NCBI GenBank assembly: GCA_030594665.1
Contig: JAUVET010000043.1
Location: 1 to 9,293, forward strand
Reading direction: 5' to 3'
DNA length: 9,293 nucleotides
Origin: Methanosarcinaceae archaeon
Lineage (GTDB): Archaea > Halobacteriota > Methanosarcinia > Methanosarcinales > Methanosarcinaceae
Below the pieces are notes generated by a model, which was not told the origin of the DNA, made no database searches, and saw only the letters and a list, made by a program, of their open reading frames with translations. This document shows, piece after piece, positions 1-6,892 of the stretch. The position numbers and the translations under genes were made by a program. The stretch's first letter is position 1, and the number at the start of each line of letters is the position of its first letter.

Positions 1-1624
1 GTATAACTTCTTCTATATCAAAAGTTGGTTTCTTGATCTTCAGTGCTTTGAATATCTCCTCCAGTTCTTTCTCAAGTTTAATCGGCCTCCAGATATAAAG
101 TGTTTTATCAAGATTTTCATGATTATAGAATCCCTCCACCGCATTTCCAGATTTTATTATGTCTTTCAGTGCTTCAAAAGGATGGTTTATATTTTTCTCC
201 ATAAGAATTGCCCGCAATAGCGCGAGGAGAAAATCGCATAGAACCACTAAAACGATATGGGTCTCTATACGCATATCTTTACTATGAAACACCGGAGCAA
301 TCGATAAACCCGATTTCAATGTTCGAAATCCTTCTTCCACCAGTCCTCGACTTTTATAGATTTGTATTATAGTCTTCGCCGACAAATCCGGATGTTCTGT
401 GAACAAAGCAAAGAATCCATATCGTTTTTTTCTATTATCAAGATTTATATTATTTATGGTAAGGGCTAGTTTGCCCTCATTTTCATCAAGTTTCAAGGCT
501 TGTTTCAGGCTGTACTTGGATATTTTTGCCTTTATGTCATCCAGATTAATTCCATTCTTTACCATTTGCTCTATCGTTTCCACTTTTCGATCCAGAGTCG
601 TGCATTTCTGTTCCCGAAGATCGGAATTGTAACAAACTAACACTCTAGATAATTTATCATAAATCACCTCCTCAAATATCTCACCATATATCTCAGTTTT
701 CACATTTTCCGATGTTTCCTTGGAGTATATCAAAGGTAGAGACGATTTGTCAACTTTTTTGACGATTCGAGATGCGGTATTCGTTTTGACCATGGTAACA
801 AAGTAAATCCCTTGTTCTTTGAGTGCTCTCAAATGTTCAATGTTACTCTCATTCACGTTACCCTGATCAAAAATAATAAACTTCTCTTTGATATGTTTGG
901 ACAATTCTTTATATCTGGTAGTAATGCGATCTATAAAATCATGGAACATCGTAACATCTGAAGTGTTGCCCGAATAAATATTCGCAAAAAGAGGTACTTG
1001 CTGTCGGTTTACTCCAAGAATAAGATTTGCCTGAGGCAAGTTCTTCCTCTCATTTTTACTACTGTATCCAAAACGGACGAGTCCGGTTTCTTTATCTTTC
1101 CAGATTTTTATTCGAGTTGCGTCAATTATTAGATATTCTAGGTCAAGGGAGTAATTTTTGACGGCATTTTTTGTTATATCGTAGACAAGGTCCCCTATGC
1201 CATCATATATTTTATCCATAAAGCGATATACTTCTCCCAAGTATCTTAGATCGGTGGAACCTTTAAGAATGGAGTGCTCCAGTCGTACATTGATCAATTT
1301 ACGCTTACTATCTGTAAAGAGAGTCCTGAGGATTACTATGTTTTTTAACACTTCTGCAACTCGTTTATCTGTAGTATATTTTTCGAATACTTTGCTCATG
1401 TTGACTGAGTTTGCTATTTTTTCCAGAATGATTTCACCACTATAACTTACTTCTTTTTCGTCAATTAGTGATTTGATTTGTAGATCACTCATAATTTTCA
1501 CAGCTTGTTCAAGTGATCCGAGGTAGATGTACGTTGATCGTACAGTATTCCCAACTCTTCGATTTTTCTTGAGCGATACGTAACTCTTAGTTTTTCTTTT
1601 GTCTGTGTGAAGATTCCAACTCAT
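1..1624 (-). CDS. IS1634-type (IS4 superfamily) DDE transposase, C-terminus cut by window edge
   Basis: The minus frame from ATG at 1624 stays open to position 1, giving at least 541 codons with no stop; the stop lies outside the window. The catalytic triad fits a DDE transposase: D168 in LIIDAT, D253 in FIIFDQG and E430. E430 lies in the IS4-superfamily Y(2)R(3)E(6)K signature as Y423, R426, E430 and K437. The roughly 175 residues between the second D and the E match the long insertion typical of IS1634, as does the total length. The N-terminus has no clear ribosome site, and a TATA box about 25 bp upstream suggests a leaderless or nearly leaderless mRNA. No frameshift or internal stop is visible, so the enzyme may be active. 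The family call is by recall of motifs; another IS4-superfamily branch is possible. Confidence 0.9.
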   Translation of the reverse strand, partial: MSWNLHTDKRKTKSYVSLKKNRRVGNTVRSTYIYLGSLEQAVKIMSDLQIKSLIDEKEVSYSGEIILEKIANSVNMSKVFEKYTTDKRVAEVLKNIVILRTLFTDSKRKLINVRLEHSILKGSTDLRYLGEVYRFMDKIYDGIGDLVYDITKNAVKNYSLDLEYLIIDATRIKIWKDKETGLVRFGYSSKNERKNLPQANLILGVNRQQVPLFANIYSGNTSDVTMFHDFIDRITTRYKELSKHIKEKFIIFDQGNVNESNIEHLRALKEQGIYFVTMVKTNTASRIVKKVDKSSLPLIYSKETSENVKTEIYGEIFEEVIYDKLSRVLVCYNSDLREQKCTTLDRKVETIEQMVKNGINLDDIKAKISKYSLKQALKLDENEGKLALTINNINLDNRKKRYGFFALFTEHPDLSAKTIIQIYKSRGLVEEGFRTLKSGLSIAPVFHSKDMRIETHIVLVVLCDFLLALLRAILMEKNINHPFEALKDIIKSGNAVEGFYNHENLDKTLYIWRPIKLEKELEEIFKALKIKKPTFDIEEVI

Positions 1625-1636
1625 TCGATATTAGTT

Positions 1637-1702
1637 GGTATACAAATATATATAGTTTTCTACTTCAATTGATGCCAATTTTGGTACAATAATTAGTATA
1701 CC
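1637..1702. repeat. GGTATAC/GTATACC inverted pair at the IS upstream end
   Basis: GGTATAC at 1637-1643 is repeated inverted as GTATACC at 1696-1702. The pair flanks the transposase promoter and lies where the element's terminus should be. The terminal inverted repeat and target duplication cannot be fixed, because the other IS end is outside the window. Confidence 0.3.
1646..1655 (-). promoter_or_regulatory. TATA box of the transposase gene
   Basis: On the minus strand the sequence reads CTATATATAT preceded by a purine-rich AGAAAA, as in an archaeal BRE plus TATA box. It lies about 22-31 bp before the ATG at 1624, so transcription would start at or next to the start codon. Confidence 0.5.
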
Positions 1703-1745
1703 TACATTTTTTAATTCCAAAAAACATTCCACAGTGAAAACACAA

Positions 1746-2183
1746 TCAGTAGAGGGTTTGATTTTGCTCGACAGGCGAAACTCCGTCGAAAAATATACAA
1801 AAAGTTGAAAAATGTGGGTGCCGGATTACGATTTGAAAAATATGCGCGTTGTTAAAGATGAGTTTTAATGCATCTTTAAAACATGACGTCCCAATGGGTT
1901 TTATTTTATAATTTTGGTTATTACGACCAATATTTGAACGCAAAATACTGATCATCATCATGTGTGAATGATCCCCATAAGAAAATCCCCCGTCATCTTT
2001 GATGTGGAAATAAGGCGATCTATATGAACTGCCATCCATGTTAAATACTGCATTTGTAAATGCAGCAAATGATGATGTTCTTCCATCAAGCTTAAACGTG
2101 TCAATTTTGTTGGTGCCTGCTGTTTCATTGTCCGAGTCTATCTGAATTTTTCGAATGATTCCAATCCTTTTTTGAACACACAT
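1746..2183 (-). CDS. hypothetical protein, 145 aa
   Basis: I do not recognise this protein. The frame runs from ATG at 2183 to a stop at 1746, with codon use (AAA, GAT, GGA, GCA) similar to neighbouring genes. GGTGAT stands five bases before the start and matches the anti-Shine-Dalgarno complement GGAGGTGATC, which supports both the gene and this start. The product is soluble-looking: no signal peptide or convincing membrane segment. A central stretch around residues 50-80 is rich in Gly, Asp, Ser, Tyr and His (GSSYRSPYF, then GDHSHMMM), and two further His (HPH) occur near the C-terminus. It ends about 120 bp from the transposase start, so it could be the remnant of a longer gene cut by the insertion. 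It could also be a chance open frame in AT-rich DNA. Confidence 0.45.
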   Translation of the reverse strand: MCVQKRIGIIRKIQIDSDNETAGTNKIDTFKLDGRTSSFAAFTNAVFNMDGSSYRSPYFHIKDDGGFSYGDHSHMMMISILRSNIGRNNQNYKIKPIGTSCFKDALKLIFNNAHIFQIVIRHPHFSTFCIFFDGVSPVEQNQTLY

Positions 2184-2720
2184 GATCCATCACCGATATT
2201 TATTGTTTTAAGGTTCGATTTGCTGTAGACAATGTTAATCACATTGATATTCGCAGCCTTTTCATTTTCACTTCACACTGTTTAAGATACGCACACTGGC
2301 CTATCCGGTTGAATATCACACATTCTGTACAATATTGATCCCGATTTTGTGTGGAGTAACCTAACTCTTCAATGACACACATATTCGAATCCAACTCCCC
2401 AATTTACTTAATTTCGTTGCGTGAAGATTACACCTTTATCTTGTAATTAATGGCAAACCTACACGTATGTATTGTTTTAATCTTGAAATGTGCAGTCAAA
2501 TCCAATAATATTGGAATAACTACATCAGTTCCCCACATAACCTATGTCGGATTGATATATAAACTTTATTATTTATTCTAATTTGAAATTCGAATTACAA
2601 AACTGTTGCGAATTCAAATAAGAGTATAAAGCCGCTTGTATCATATTCTACGATGGATCCAATTTTCAAGTGACAAATTCTACAACCAAACACCAAACTC
2701 ACCCTCTCGCAGCTGGAAAG
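2184..2720. other. gene-free AT-rich intergenic region
   Basis: About 540 bases without a convincing gene on either strand. It holds a plus-strand TATA-like GATATATAAA near 2553 and, just downstream, an imperfect inverted repeat at 2581-2619. Short frames here are antisense to, or run into, the radical SAM gene. No tRNA, CRISPR or IS terminus was recognised. Confidence 0.5.
2581..2619. repeat. imperfect inverted repeat (hairpin)
   Basis: ATTTGAAATTCG at 2581-2592 pairs with CGAATTCAAAT at 2609-2619, with one unpaired base and a 16-nt loop. It follows a TATA-like sequence on the plus strand and lies 3' of the radical SAM gene on the minus strand. It could be a structured RNA, a weak terminator or a protein site. 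No U-tract follows it on either strand. Confidence 0.35.
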
Positions 2721-4175
2721 TCACCTATGGGGCACAGCTGACACCTTACCAAGTTCATCCATTATCCCTGAATAGAACTCACACCACTCATCAAAATCAC
2801 ATCCTGAGTTCCATGGCATGCCGTCCCGAAACTTCTTGACCAGATCGTAATATTCCTGTGGCATCCATGGCGCCTTGAAGTCCACCTGATCAAAGTCGCC
2901 CCAATCCCCGAGGGTTTCAAGAGGTAACAATCCACACTCAACAGCCGTCTTGTAAAGCGGAGTATTCGGGTATGGAGTGAAGAATGAGAACAACACATCC
3001 ATTTGATCAAGTTTCCCCTGTTCACCATAAACGGATATAGCCTCATGGATCGCCTCAAATGTAAACTTGATCTCCTTTTTCGTATCAAGACCCGGAATTC
3101 CCACCATGAATGAAGTGCGTGCATCAATATCGTGCTTAATGCACTGTTCCACACATATCTTGCCCTGACTCACATGTGCACCCTTGTTCATCGCATCCAG
3201 CGCTTCCTGATAACCGCTTTCCACACCAATGAAAAGCTCACGCACACCTGCCTTTCGTGCAAGTGCCCAAACCCCGTCATCCATACGGTGAAGTTGCTCC
3301 ATCCGGCCATTGACACTCGTCAAACGAAGACCGAGGTCCTTCTCGATCAGGAGGTTGCACAATTCTTTAAGCTTACCCACATTGATGAAAAAATCACTAT
3401 CCCTTATCATGAACGTATCAATATTGTAGGTCTTTGCAAGATGTTCGAGTTCCGCAACCACAGTTTCAGGCTCAAGACCCATCCATTTCCTTCCGCAAAA
3501 AATAGGCTCCGAGCAAAAACTGCACCCTGCCGCACAACCCTGGCTGATATAATAATCAAGGCACCGTTCCCCGAACTTGTAGCCCTTGATGTGCGCCTCC
3601 ACATCGATCATGTCATAAGGAATTGCCGGAAATTCGTTAAGATCTGTAAAACCACGAGGTGAATTTATAATTATGCGCCCCCCATCCGTGTAGGCGACAC
3701 CGGGCACACCATCAAGAGATTGCCCTTCCACAAGCTTCCCAATAACTTCTTTAAAGGTCAACTCGCCCTGTCCGATAACAACAATATCAATATCGGGATC
3801 CTGAAGTGTCTGTTCAGGCTGGGTTGATGGATGATAACCGCCCCAGATAACAGGCAAATCAGGATATCGCTCCTTAACAGCAGCCGACACATTCATACCA
3901 TCACGTATCTGGTAACAGGTCATGCTGCTTACGGCAAAACAAAGCGCATCCTTGCACGCGTCAAGAATAAGCTCTTCGTAATTGGTATCCACCACAGCAT
4001 TGATGATACGAACATCAAAATCATCCCTGACCATCCTTGCAAGAGCCAGAAGGGAAAGAGGAACATTCACAAGAGGAACCTGAAGTGAGGTCGTTTTTTT
4101 ATTTATGATCGCCACCTGGTGTTTCACAGGCATAGGATTGAACAATACTACTGTTTGTTTTTCCTTCTTTGACAT
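2721..4175 (-). CDS. B12-binding-domain radical SAM protein of unknown substrate
   Basis: The frame opens at 4241, but I choose ATG at 4175 (484 aa). The protein then begins MSKKEKQTVVLFNP, a normal first beta strand for a cobalamin-binding domain, whereas the extra 22 residues look like translated promoter DNA. Residue numbers here count from 4175. The N-terminal domain (about 1-170) carries GGYHP at 112-116 and GQGE at 135-138. The radical SAM domain has the CxxxCxxC cluster motif CAAGCSFC with cysteines at 214, 218 and 221, which would bind a [4Fe-4S] cluster and SAM, followed by family-type FIGVESG and VGIPG segments. Class B enzymes of this shape commonly methylate unactivated carbons; others modify lipids or cofactors. 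The substrate cannot be assigned: the neighbours are a tRNA and an IS, with no biosynthetic cluster in view. Confidence 0.88.
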   Translation of the reverse strand: MSKKEKQTVVLFNPMPVKHQVAIINKKTTSLQVPLVNVPLSLLALARMVRDDFDVRIINAVVDTNYEELILDACKDALCFAVSSMTCYQIRDGMNVSAAVKERYPDLPVIWGGYHPSTQPEQTLQDPDIDIVVIGQGELTFKEVIGKLVEGQSLDGVPGVAYTDGGRIIINSPRGFTDLNEFPAIPYDMIDVEAHIKGYKFGERCLDYYISQGCAAGCSFCSEPIFCGRKWMGLEPETVVAELEHLAKTYNIDTFMIRDSDFFINVGKLKELCNLLIEKDLGLRLTSVNGRMEQLHRMDDGVWALARKAGVRELFIGVESGYQEALDAMNKGAHVSQGKICVEQCIKHDIDARTSFMVGIPGLDTKKEIKFTFEAIHEAISVYGEQGKLDQMDVLFSFFTPYPNTPLYKTAVECGLLPLETLGDWGDFDQVDFKAPWMPQEYYDLVKKFRDGMPWNSGCDFDEWCEFYSGIMDELGKVSAVPHR

Positions 4176-4230
4176 GCTTATTAGGAACAAAGCAATCAAT
4201 AATAGCATTGCGGTTTGACTTTGTGTGGAA

Positions 4231-4240
4231 AACTTTAACA
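4231..4240 (+). promoter_or_regulatory. TATA-like box of tRNA-Arg
   Basis: AACTTTAACA lies 30-39 bp before the tRNA 5' end, the usual distance for an archaeal box A with a short leader. It falls inside the upstream open extension of the divergent radical SAM frame, which further argues against that longer start. Confidence 0.4.
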
Positions 4241-4269
4241 CATCTTATCTCTATCAAGAGGTATCATGC

Positions 4270-4369
4270 GGGCTCGTAGGGTAGCCAGGACATCCTAATG
4301 GGCTTCGAAATAACTGCATTGCAGTTATGAAGACACCCATTGACTCGCGTTCGAATCGCGGCGGGCCCG
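4270..4369 (+). tRNA. tRNA-Arg(UCG) with a 26-nt intron
   Basis: All arms can be drawn. Acceptor GGGCTCG pairs with CGGGCCC, with discriminator G at 4369. The D-arm GGGT/TCCT carries AGCCAGGACA as its loop. The anticodon stem ATGGG (4298-4302) pairs with CCCAT (4336-4340). The T-arm is TCGCG, TTCGAAT, CGCGG. With T33 at 4304 the anticodon is TCG (4305-4307), reading arginine CGA and possibly other CGN codons. The intron is 4309-4334, between positions 37 and 38. The mature length is 74 nt and CCA is not encoded. A T5 run at 4370-4374 is the likely terminator. The gene is divergent from the radical SAM gene and convergent with trpA. Confidence 0.92.
4309..4334 (+). other. tRNA intron with canonical bulge-helix-bulge
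   Basis: The exon-intron junctions form a textbook archaeal splice motif. The core helix CTTC (4303-4306) pairs with GAAG (4329-4332). It is flanked by 3-nt bulges GAA (4307-4309) and ACA (4333-4335). Beyond the first bulge the intron closes as an 8-bp hairpin, ATAACTGC/GCAGTTAT, with loop ATT. Cutting after the second base of each bulge, as the archaeal splicing endonuclease does, gives the canonical 37/38 position. Confidence 0.9.
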
Positions 4370-4374
4370 TTTTT
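4370..4374 (+). terminator. T5 terminator of tRNA-Arg
   Basis: Five T residues directly follow the discriminator base, as is usual for archaeal tRNA transcription units. Confidence 0.5.
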
Positions 4375-4448
4375 GTTCCGGTATATAATTTATAGAATTC
4401 TACAGTTCGAGTTAGATCGACAAGATTGGAATTTTTTCGTAGTATTTT

Positions 4449-4477
4449 ATATATATATATACATATATATTGTATAA
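4449..4477. repeat. TA-dinucleotide run
   Basis: A nearly uninterrupted run of TA steps with one C lies between the convergent ends of tRNA-Arg and trpA. It resembles stacked TATA boxes but has no gene behind it on either strand at a promoter-like distance. Confidence 0.5.
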
Positions 4478-4523
4478 TTCAGGTCAATCCGACCGATATC
4501 GATTTTATTCATAATGTGTGGAA

Positions 4524-4541
4524 TGCGCCGCCTGCGGCGTA
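4524..4541. repeat. GC-rich palindrome 3' of trpA
   Basis: CGCCG (4526-4530) and CGGCG (4535-4539) close over CCTG, extended by a G-T and a T-A pair. It stands about 40 bp after the trpA stop in otherwise AT-rich DNA. It could help stop or stabilise the trp transcript, but no U-tract follows it on the minus strand. Its core GCGCCGCCTGCG recurs at 8179-8190. Confidence 0.4.
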
Positions 4542-4580
4542 TTAACTCGGCATCAAAACTACCTCAACAACTACATTCCA

Positions 4581-5366
4581 TTATCGCTTTGCTGCCAATA
4601 TCCCGTCTTTCAACTCTTTTGCAAGCACTTCAAGCCGTGCGTTCACATCATTGCCGGATGCTATGATGTCCACAAACGCAGAGCCTACAATAACAGCATC
4701 TGCACCGTCTTCCACAACCTCTTTTGCCTGCTTTCCATTTGAAATGCCAAATCCCACGGCTTTTGGAATGTCGGTATCAACACGTGCCAACAGTTTGTTC
4801 GTGGATTCTGCCACGTCATTGCGTGCGCCCGTAACTCCCACCCTGGATACAAGATACATGAAACCCGTGCCATGTTCAAGTATCATGTTGATCCTTTCCC
4901 ATGTGGTCGTTGGTGCGATAAGGAATATAAAATCGATATCATTACCGGCGCAGCACTCTGCAAGTTCCCCGGACTCCTCAACAGGAAGGTCAGGTACGAT
5001 TATACCGCTGATGCCGGCATTTGCACAATCGAATACAAACTTATCGATGCCGCGCTTGAATATCAGGTTGTAGTATGTCATGCATACAAGCGGTACGTTC
5101 ACATCCAATGATGCAACCGTTTCAAAATACTTATCCGGATTCATGCCTGCTAAAAGTGCCCTCTCGGATGCCGCCTGGATAGTCGGTCCATCAGCGATCG
5201 GATCAGAGAATGGCAAACCAAGTTCAACAATATCCGCACCGCCATGGATGAGTGCCTGCACAATGCCTTCTGTTGTATCAGATGTGGGGTCTCCTGCACA
5301 TACGTATGCGATGAGGGCGCTTTCACCGCGTGTTCGGAGTTGTGAAAACTTGTCAGGGATATTCAT
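4581..5366 (-). CDS. trpA: tryptophan synthase alpha chain
   Basis: A 261-aa TIM-barrel enzyme that cleaves indole-3-glycerol phosphate into indole and glyceraldehyde 3-phosphate and passes indole to TrpB in the cytosolic alpha-beta complex. The hallmark [14 protein letters not shown] is present at 48-61. It holds the catalytic acid pair E48 and D59, equivalent to E49 and D60 of E. coli. Loop 2 (TYYNLI), loop 6 (GVTGAR) and the phosphate-binding GFGIS are also present. Length is normal. The start ATG overlaps the trpB stop as ATGA (5363-5366), and GGGAGG inside trpB serves as its ribosome site, so the two are translationally coupled and probably made in equal amounts. It is the last gene of the trp block. 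Confidence 0.97.
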   Translation of the reverse strand: MNIPDKFSQLRTRGESALIAYVCAGDPTSDTTEGIVQALIHGGADIVELGLPFSDPIADGPTIQAASERALLAGMNPDKYFETVASLDVNVPLVCMTYYNLIFKRGIDKFVFDCANAGISGIIVPDLPVEESGELAECCAGNDIDFIFLIAPTTTWERINMILEHGTGFMYLVSRVGVTGARNDVAESTNKLLARVDTDIPKAVGFGISNGKQAKEVVEDGADAVIVGSAFVDIIASGNDVNARLEVLAKELKDGILAAKR

Positions 5367-6553
5367 AATTGACCTCCCTGTTCGAGTTTGATCACGGTTT
5401 CAAGATCCTTGTCGCCCCTGCCTGATAGGTTGATCACTACAAGATCTCCCAATTCTCCGGATTCTGCCGCTTTCATCACATAAGCGAGTGCATGTGATGA
5501 TTCAAGTGCCGGGATAATTCCTTCCATGCGGCTCAGTTTATGGAATGCTTCCAGAGCCTCATCATCATCGGCATGGCGGGGTGTGATCCTGCCAATATCG
5601 GCAAGATATGCAAGTTCAGGACCGACCCCCGAATAATCCAATCCCGCGGAAATTGAATGTGATTCAAGGATCTGCCCGTATTTGTCCTGTAATATGCGGG
5701 TGTGTGCGCCGTGAAGGACTCCTTCTTCGCCGACACACAGTGATGCAGAGTGAAGTGCCGCATGTTCTGTGGTGGTCATGCCGCTGCCACCTGCTTCTAC
5801 TGCAAATAGTTTTACGTCCTTTTCTTCTATGAATGGATGGAATATTCCCATAGCATTACTGCCGCCGCCGGTACATGCTACAATGGAGTCGGGATATCGC
5901 CCCTCCTTCTCCATGATCTGTTCTTTGACCTCCGTGCCGATCACACTCTGGAAATCGCGGACTATCATGGGGTATGGGTGAGGACCAACAACCGAACCGA
6001 TAAGGTAGTGTGTGTTCTCAACATTTGTCACCCAGTCGCGAAGGGCTTCATTAATGGCATCTTTGAGTGTCTTTGAACCGGATTCAACAGTATGCACTTC
6101 CGCACCCATGAGTTTCATCCGGTACACGTTCATGAGTTGCCGCTCCATATCCTTTGCACCCATGTACACTGCAGTATCGAACCCCATATTTGCACCTGTC
6201 ATGGCAGTTGCAGTGCCATGCTGCCCTGCGCCGGTCTCTGCAACGATACGTGTCTTTCCCATGTATTTTGCAAGAAGCCCCTGTCCAATGGTGTTATTCA
6301 ATTTATGGGCGCCGCCGTGCAGGAGATCCTCACGTTTGAGGTATATGCGCGTGCCGTATTTCTTGCTCAGGTTCTTTGCAAAATAAAGTGGCGTCTCCCT
6401 GCCTGCAAAATCCTTTAAGTAATAATCAAGTTCCTTGAGAAATTCCGGATCGTCTTTGTAGCGCTGATATCCCTCTTCAAGTTCTGTAAGGGCTGGCATA
6501 AGTATTTCAGGCACGAACTGCCCGCCGTATTTGCCGTATAAGGGTGTGGTCAT
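5363..6553 (-). CDS. trpB: tryptophan synthase beta chain
   Basis: A 396-aa PLP enzyme that condenses indole with L-serine to give tryptophan, working as a dimer with two TrpA. It starts [16 protein letters not shown], typical of the canonical TrpB1 branch that partners TrpA. K84 in GGAHKLNN forms the PLP Schiff base. E106 in AETGAGQHG is the catalytic acid equivalent to E109 of the bacterial enzyme. GGGSNAMG at 229-236 binds the PLP phosphate. The C-terminal serine motif NLSGRGDKD is present. AGGAG stands six bases before ATG 6553, supporting the start. A 153-bp gap with tandem repeats separates it from the upstream pspC-like gene, so it may have its own promoter or a regulated leader. Confidence 0.97.
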   Translation of the reverse strand: MTTPLYGKYGGQFVPEILMPALTELEEGYQRYKDDPEFLKELDYYLKDFAGRETPLYFAKNLSKKYGTRIYLKREDLLHGGAHKLNNTIGQGLLAKYMGKTRIVAETGAGQHGTATAMTGANMGFDTAVYMGAKDMERQLMNVYRMKLMGAEVHTVESGSKTLKDAINEALRDWVTNVENTHYLIGSVVGPHPYPMIVRDFQSVIGTEVKEQIMEKEGRYPDSIVACTGGGSNAMGIFHPFIEEKDVKLFAVEAGGSGMTTTEHAALHSASLCVGEEGVLHGAHTRILQDKYGQILESHSISAGLDYSGVGPELAYLADIGRITPRHADDDEALEAFHKLSRMEGIIPALESSHALAYVMKAAESGELGDLVVINLSGRGDKDLETVIKLEQGGQL

Positions 6554-6559
6554 TATATG

Positions 6560-6564
6560 CTCCT
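6560..6564 (-). promoter_or_regulatory. ribosome binding site of trpB
   Basis: AGGAG on the minus strand, six bases before the ATG at 6553, fixes the trpB start. Confidence 0.7.
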
Positions 6565-6597
6565 GTTATCTTAATTGTAATGTTAATGTTAATCGTA

Positions 6598-6665
6598 AAC
6601 TCGATCTTGACTTTAACTCAAACTTAACTTAAACTCAAACTTAACTCAAATTCAAACTTAAGCTA
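6598..6665. repeat. four degenerate 17-bp tandem repeats in the trpB leader
   Basis: Units start at 6598, 6615, 6632 and 6649. The middle two share the exact 15-mer AACTCAAACTTAACT. The fourth differs from it at three of those 15 positions, and the first agrees with unit two at about 13 of 17. The array ends about 45 bp before trpB and lies in the gap after the pspC-like gene. It could be a stacked operator, a leader RNA element or simple slippage DNA; no known site was recognised. Confidence 0.75.
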
Positions 6666-6683
6666 ACGTTCGATCATCATCGA

Positions 6684-6706
6684 TGTACCAAATAATACGT
6701 TATACA
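6684..6706. promoter_or_regulatory. two TRP-box-like hexamers upstream of trpB
   Basis: TGTACC at 6684-6689 and TATACA (TGTATA on the minus strand) at 6701-6706 resemble TGTACA, the TrpY site of Methanothermobacter. They sit directly after the pspC-like stop codon, around a weak minus-strand TATA-like TATTATTT. Both hexamers are imperfect and the background frequency of such words in AT-rich DNA is high, so this is weak. Confidence 0.25.
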
Positions 6707-6892
6707 TCATGGATGCTGTGGGATTATTAACCATGCAATGAAGTATGCTAATATCCCACTACCGCCGGTAAGTATGAACAATATCCACAGTAGTCTGATA
6801 AATGTCGGGTCTATGTCGAAATATTCACCCAAACCGCCGCACACTCCTGCGATTATGCAGTCATTCTTTGATCTGTATAATCGTTTCTTCAT
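6707..6892 (-). CDS. PspC-domain small membrane protein in the trp operon
   Basis: A 61-aa protein that is essentially one PspC domain. It has RLYRSKND (4-11), the conserved IAGVCGGLGEYF (14-25), DPTFIRLLW (28-36), then a long hydrophobic stretch to residue 58 containing GGSGILAYFIAWLII, enough for one long or two short membrane spans. In bacteria PspC is an inner-membrane sensor of the phage-shock response. Short stand-alone PspC proteins are common in archaea and bacteria and their roles are mostly unknown. Its ATG overlaps the trpC stop as ATGA (6889-6892), so it should be co-transcribed and coupled to trpC. The upstream GGTTGATGG is only a weak ribosome site, consistent with re-initiation. 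No link between PspC and tryptophan synthesis is known to me. Confidence 0.88.
   Translation of the reverse strand: MKKRLYRSKNDCIIAGVCGGLGEYFDIDPTFIRLLWILFILTGGSGILAYFIAWLIIPQHP

Noticed and set aside
399..1445. Plus-strand open frames at 399-632 and 1197-1445
   Set aside because: They lie antisense within the intact transposase frame and look like no protein family.
2636..2839. 67-codon plus-strand open frame
   Set aside because: It runs into the 3' end of the radical SAM gene on the opposite strand, has no ribosome site and has a low-complexity His/Thr/Ser composition.
4176..4241. N-terminal 22-residue extension of the radical SAM protein with a hydrophobic stretch
   Set aside because: It looks like a signal peptide, but the B12-binding fold starts right after M23, the enzyme is expected to be cytosolic, and the DNA contains the tRNA promoter. 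No ribosome site precedes 4241.
4651..6418. Several open frames on the plus strand across trpA and trpB, and similar ones across trpC (7031-7741) and the radical SAM gene
   Set aside because: They are antisense shadows of genes with clear catalytic motifs, rich in Cys, Ser, His and Pro and without family features.
6598..6665. Short CRISPR array
   Set aside because: The units are contiguous 17-bp repeats with no unique spacers, so this is a tandem repeat.
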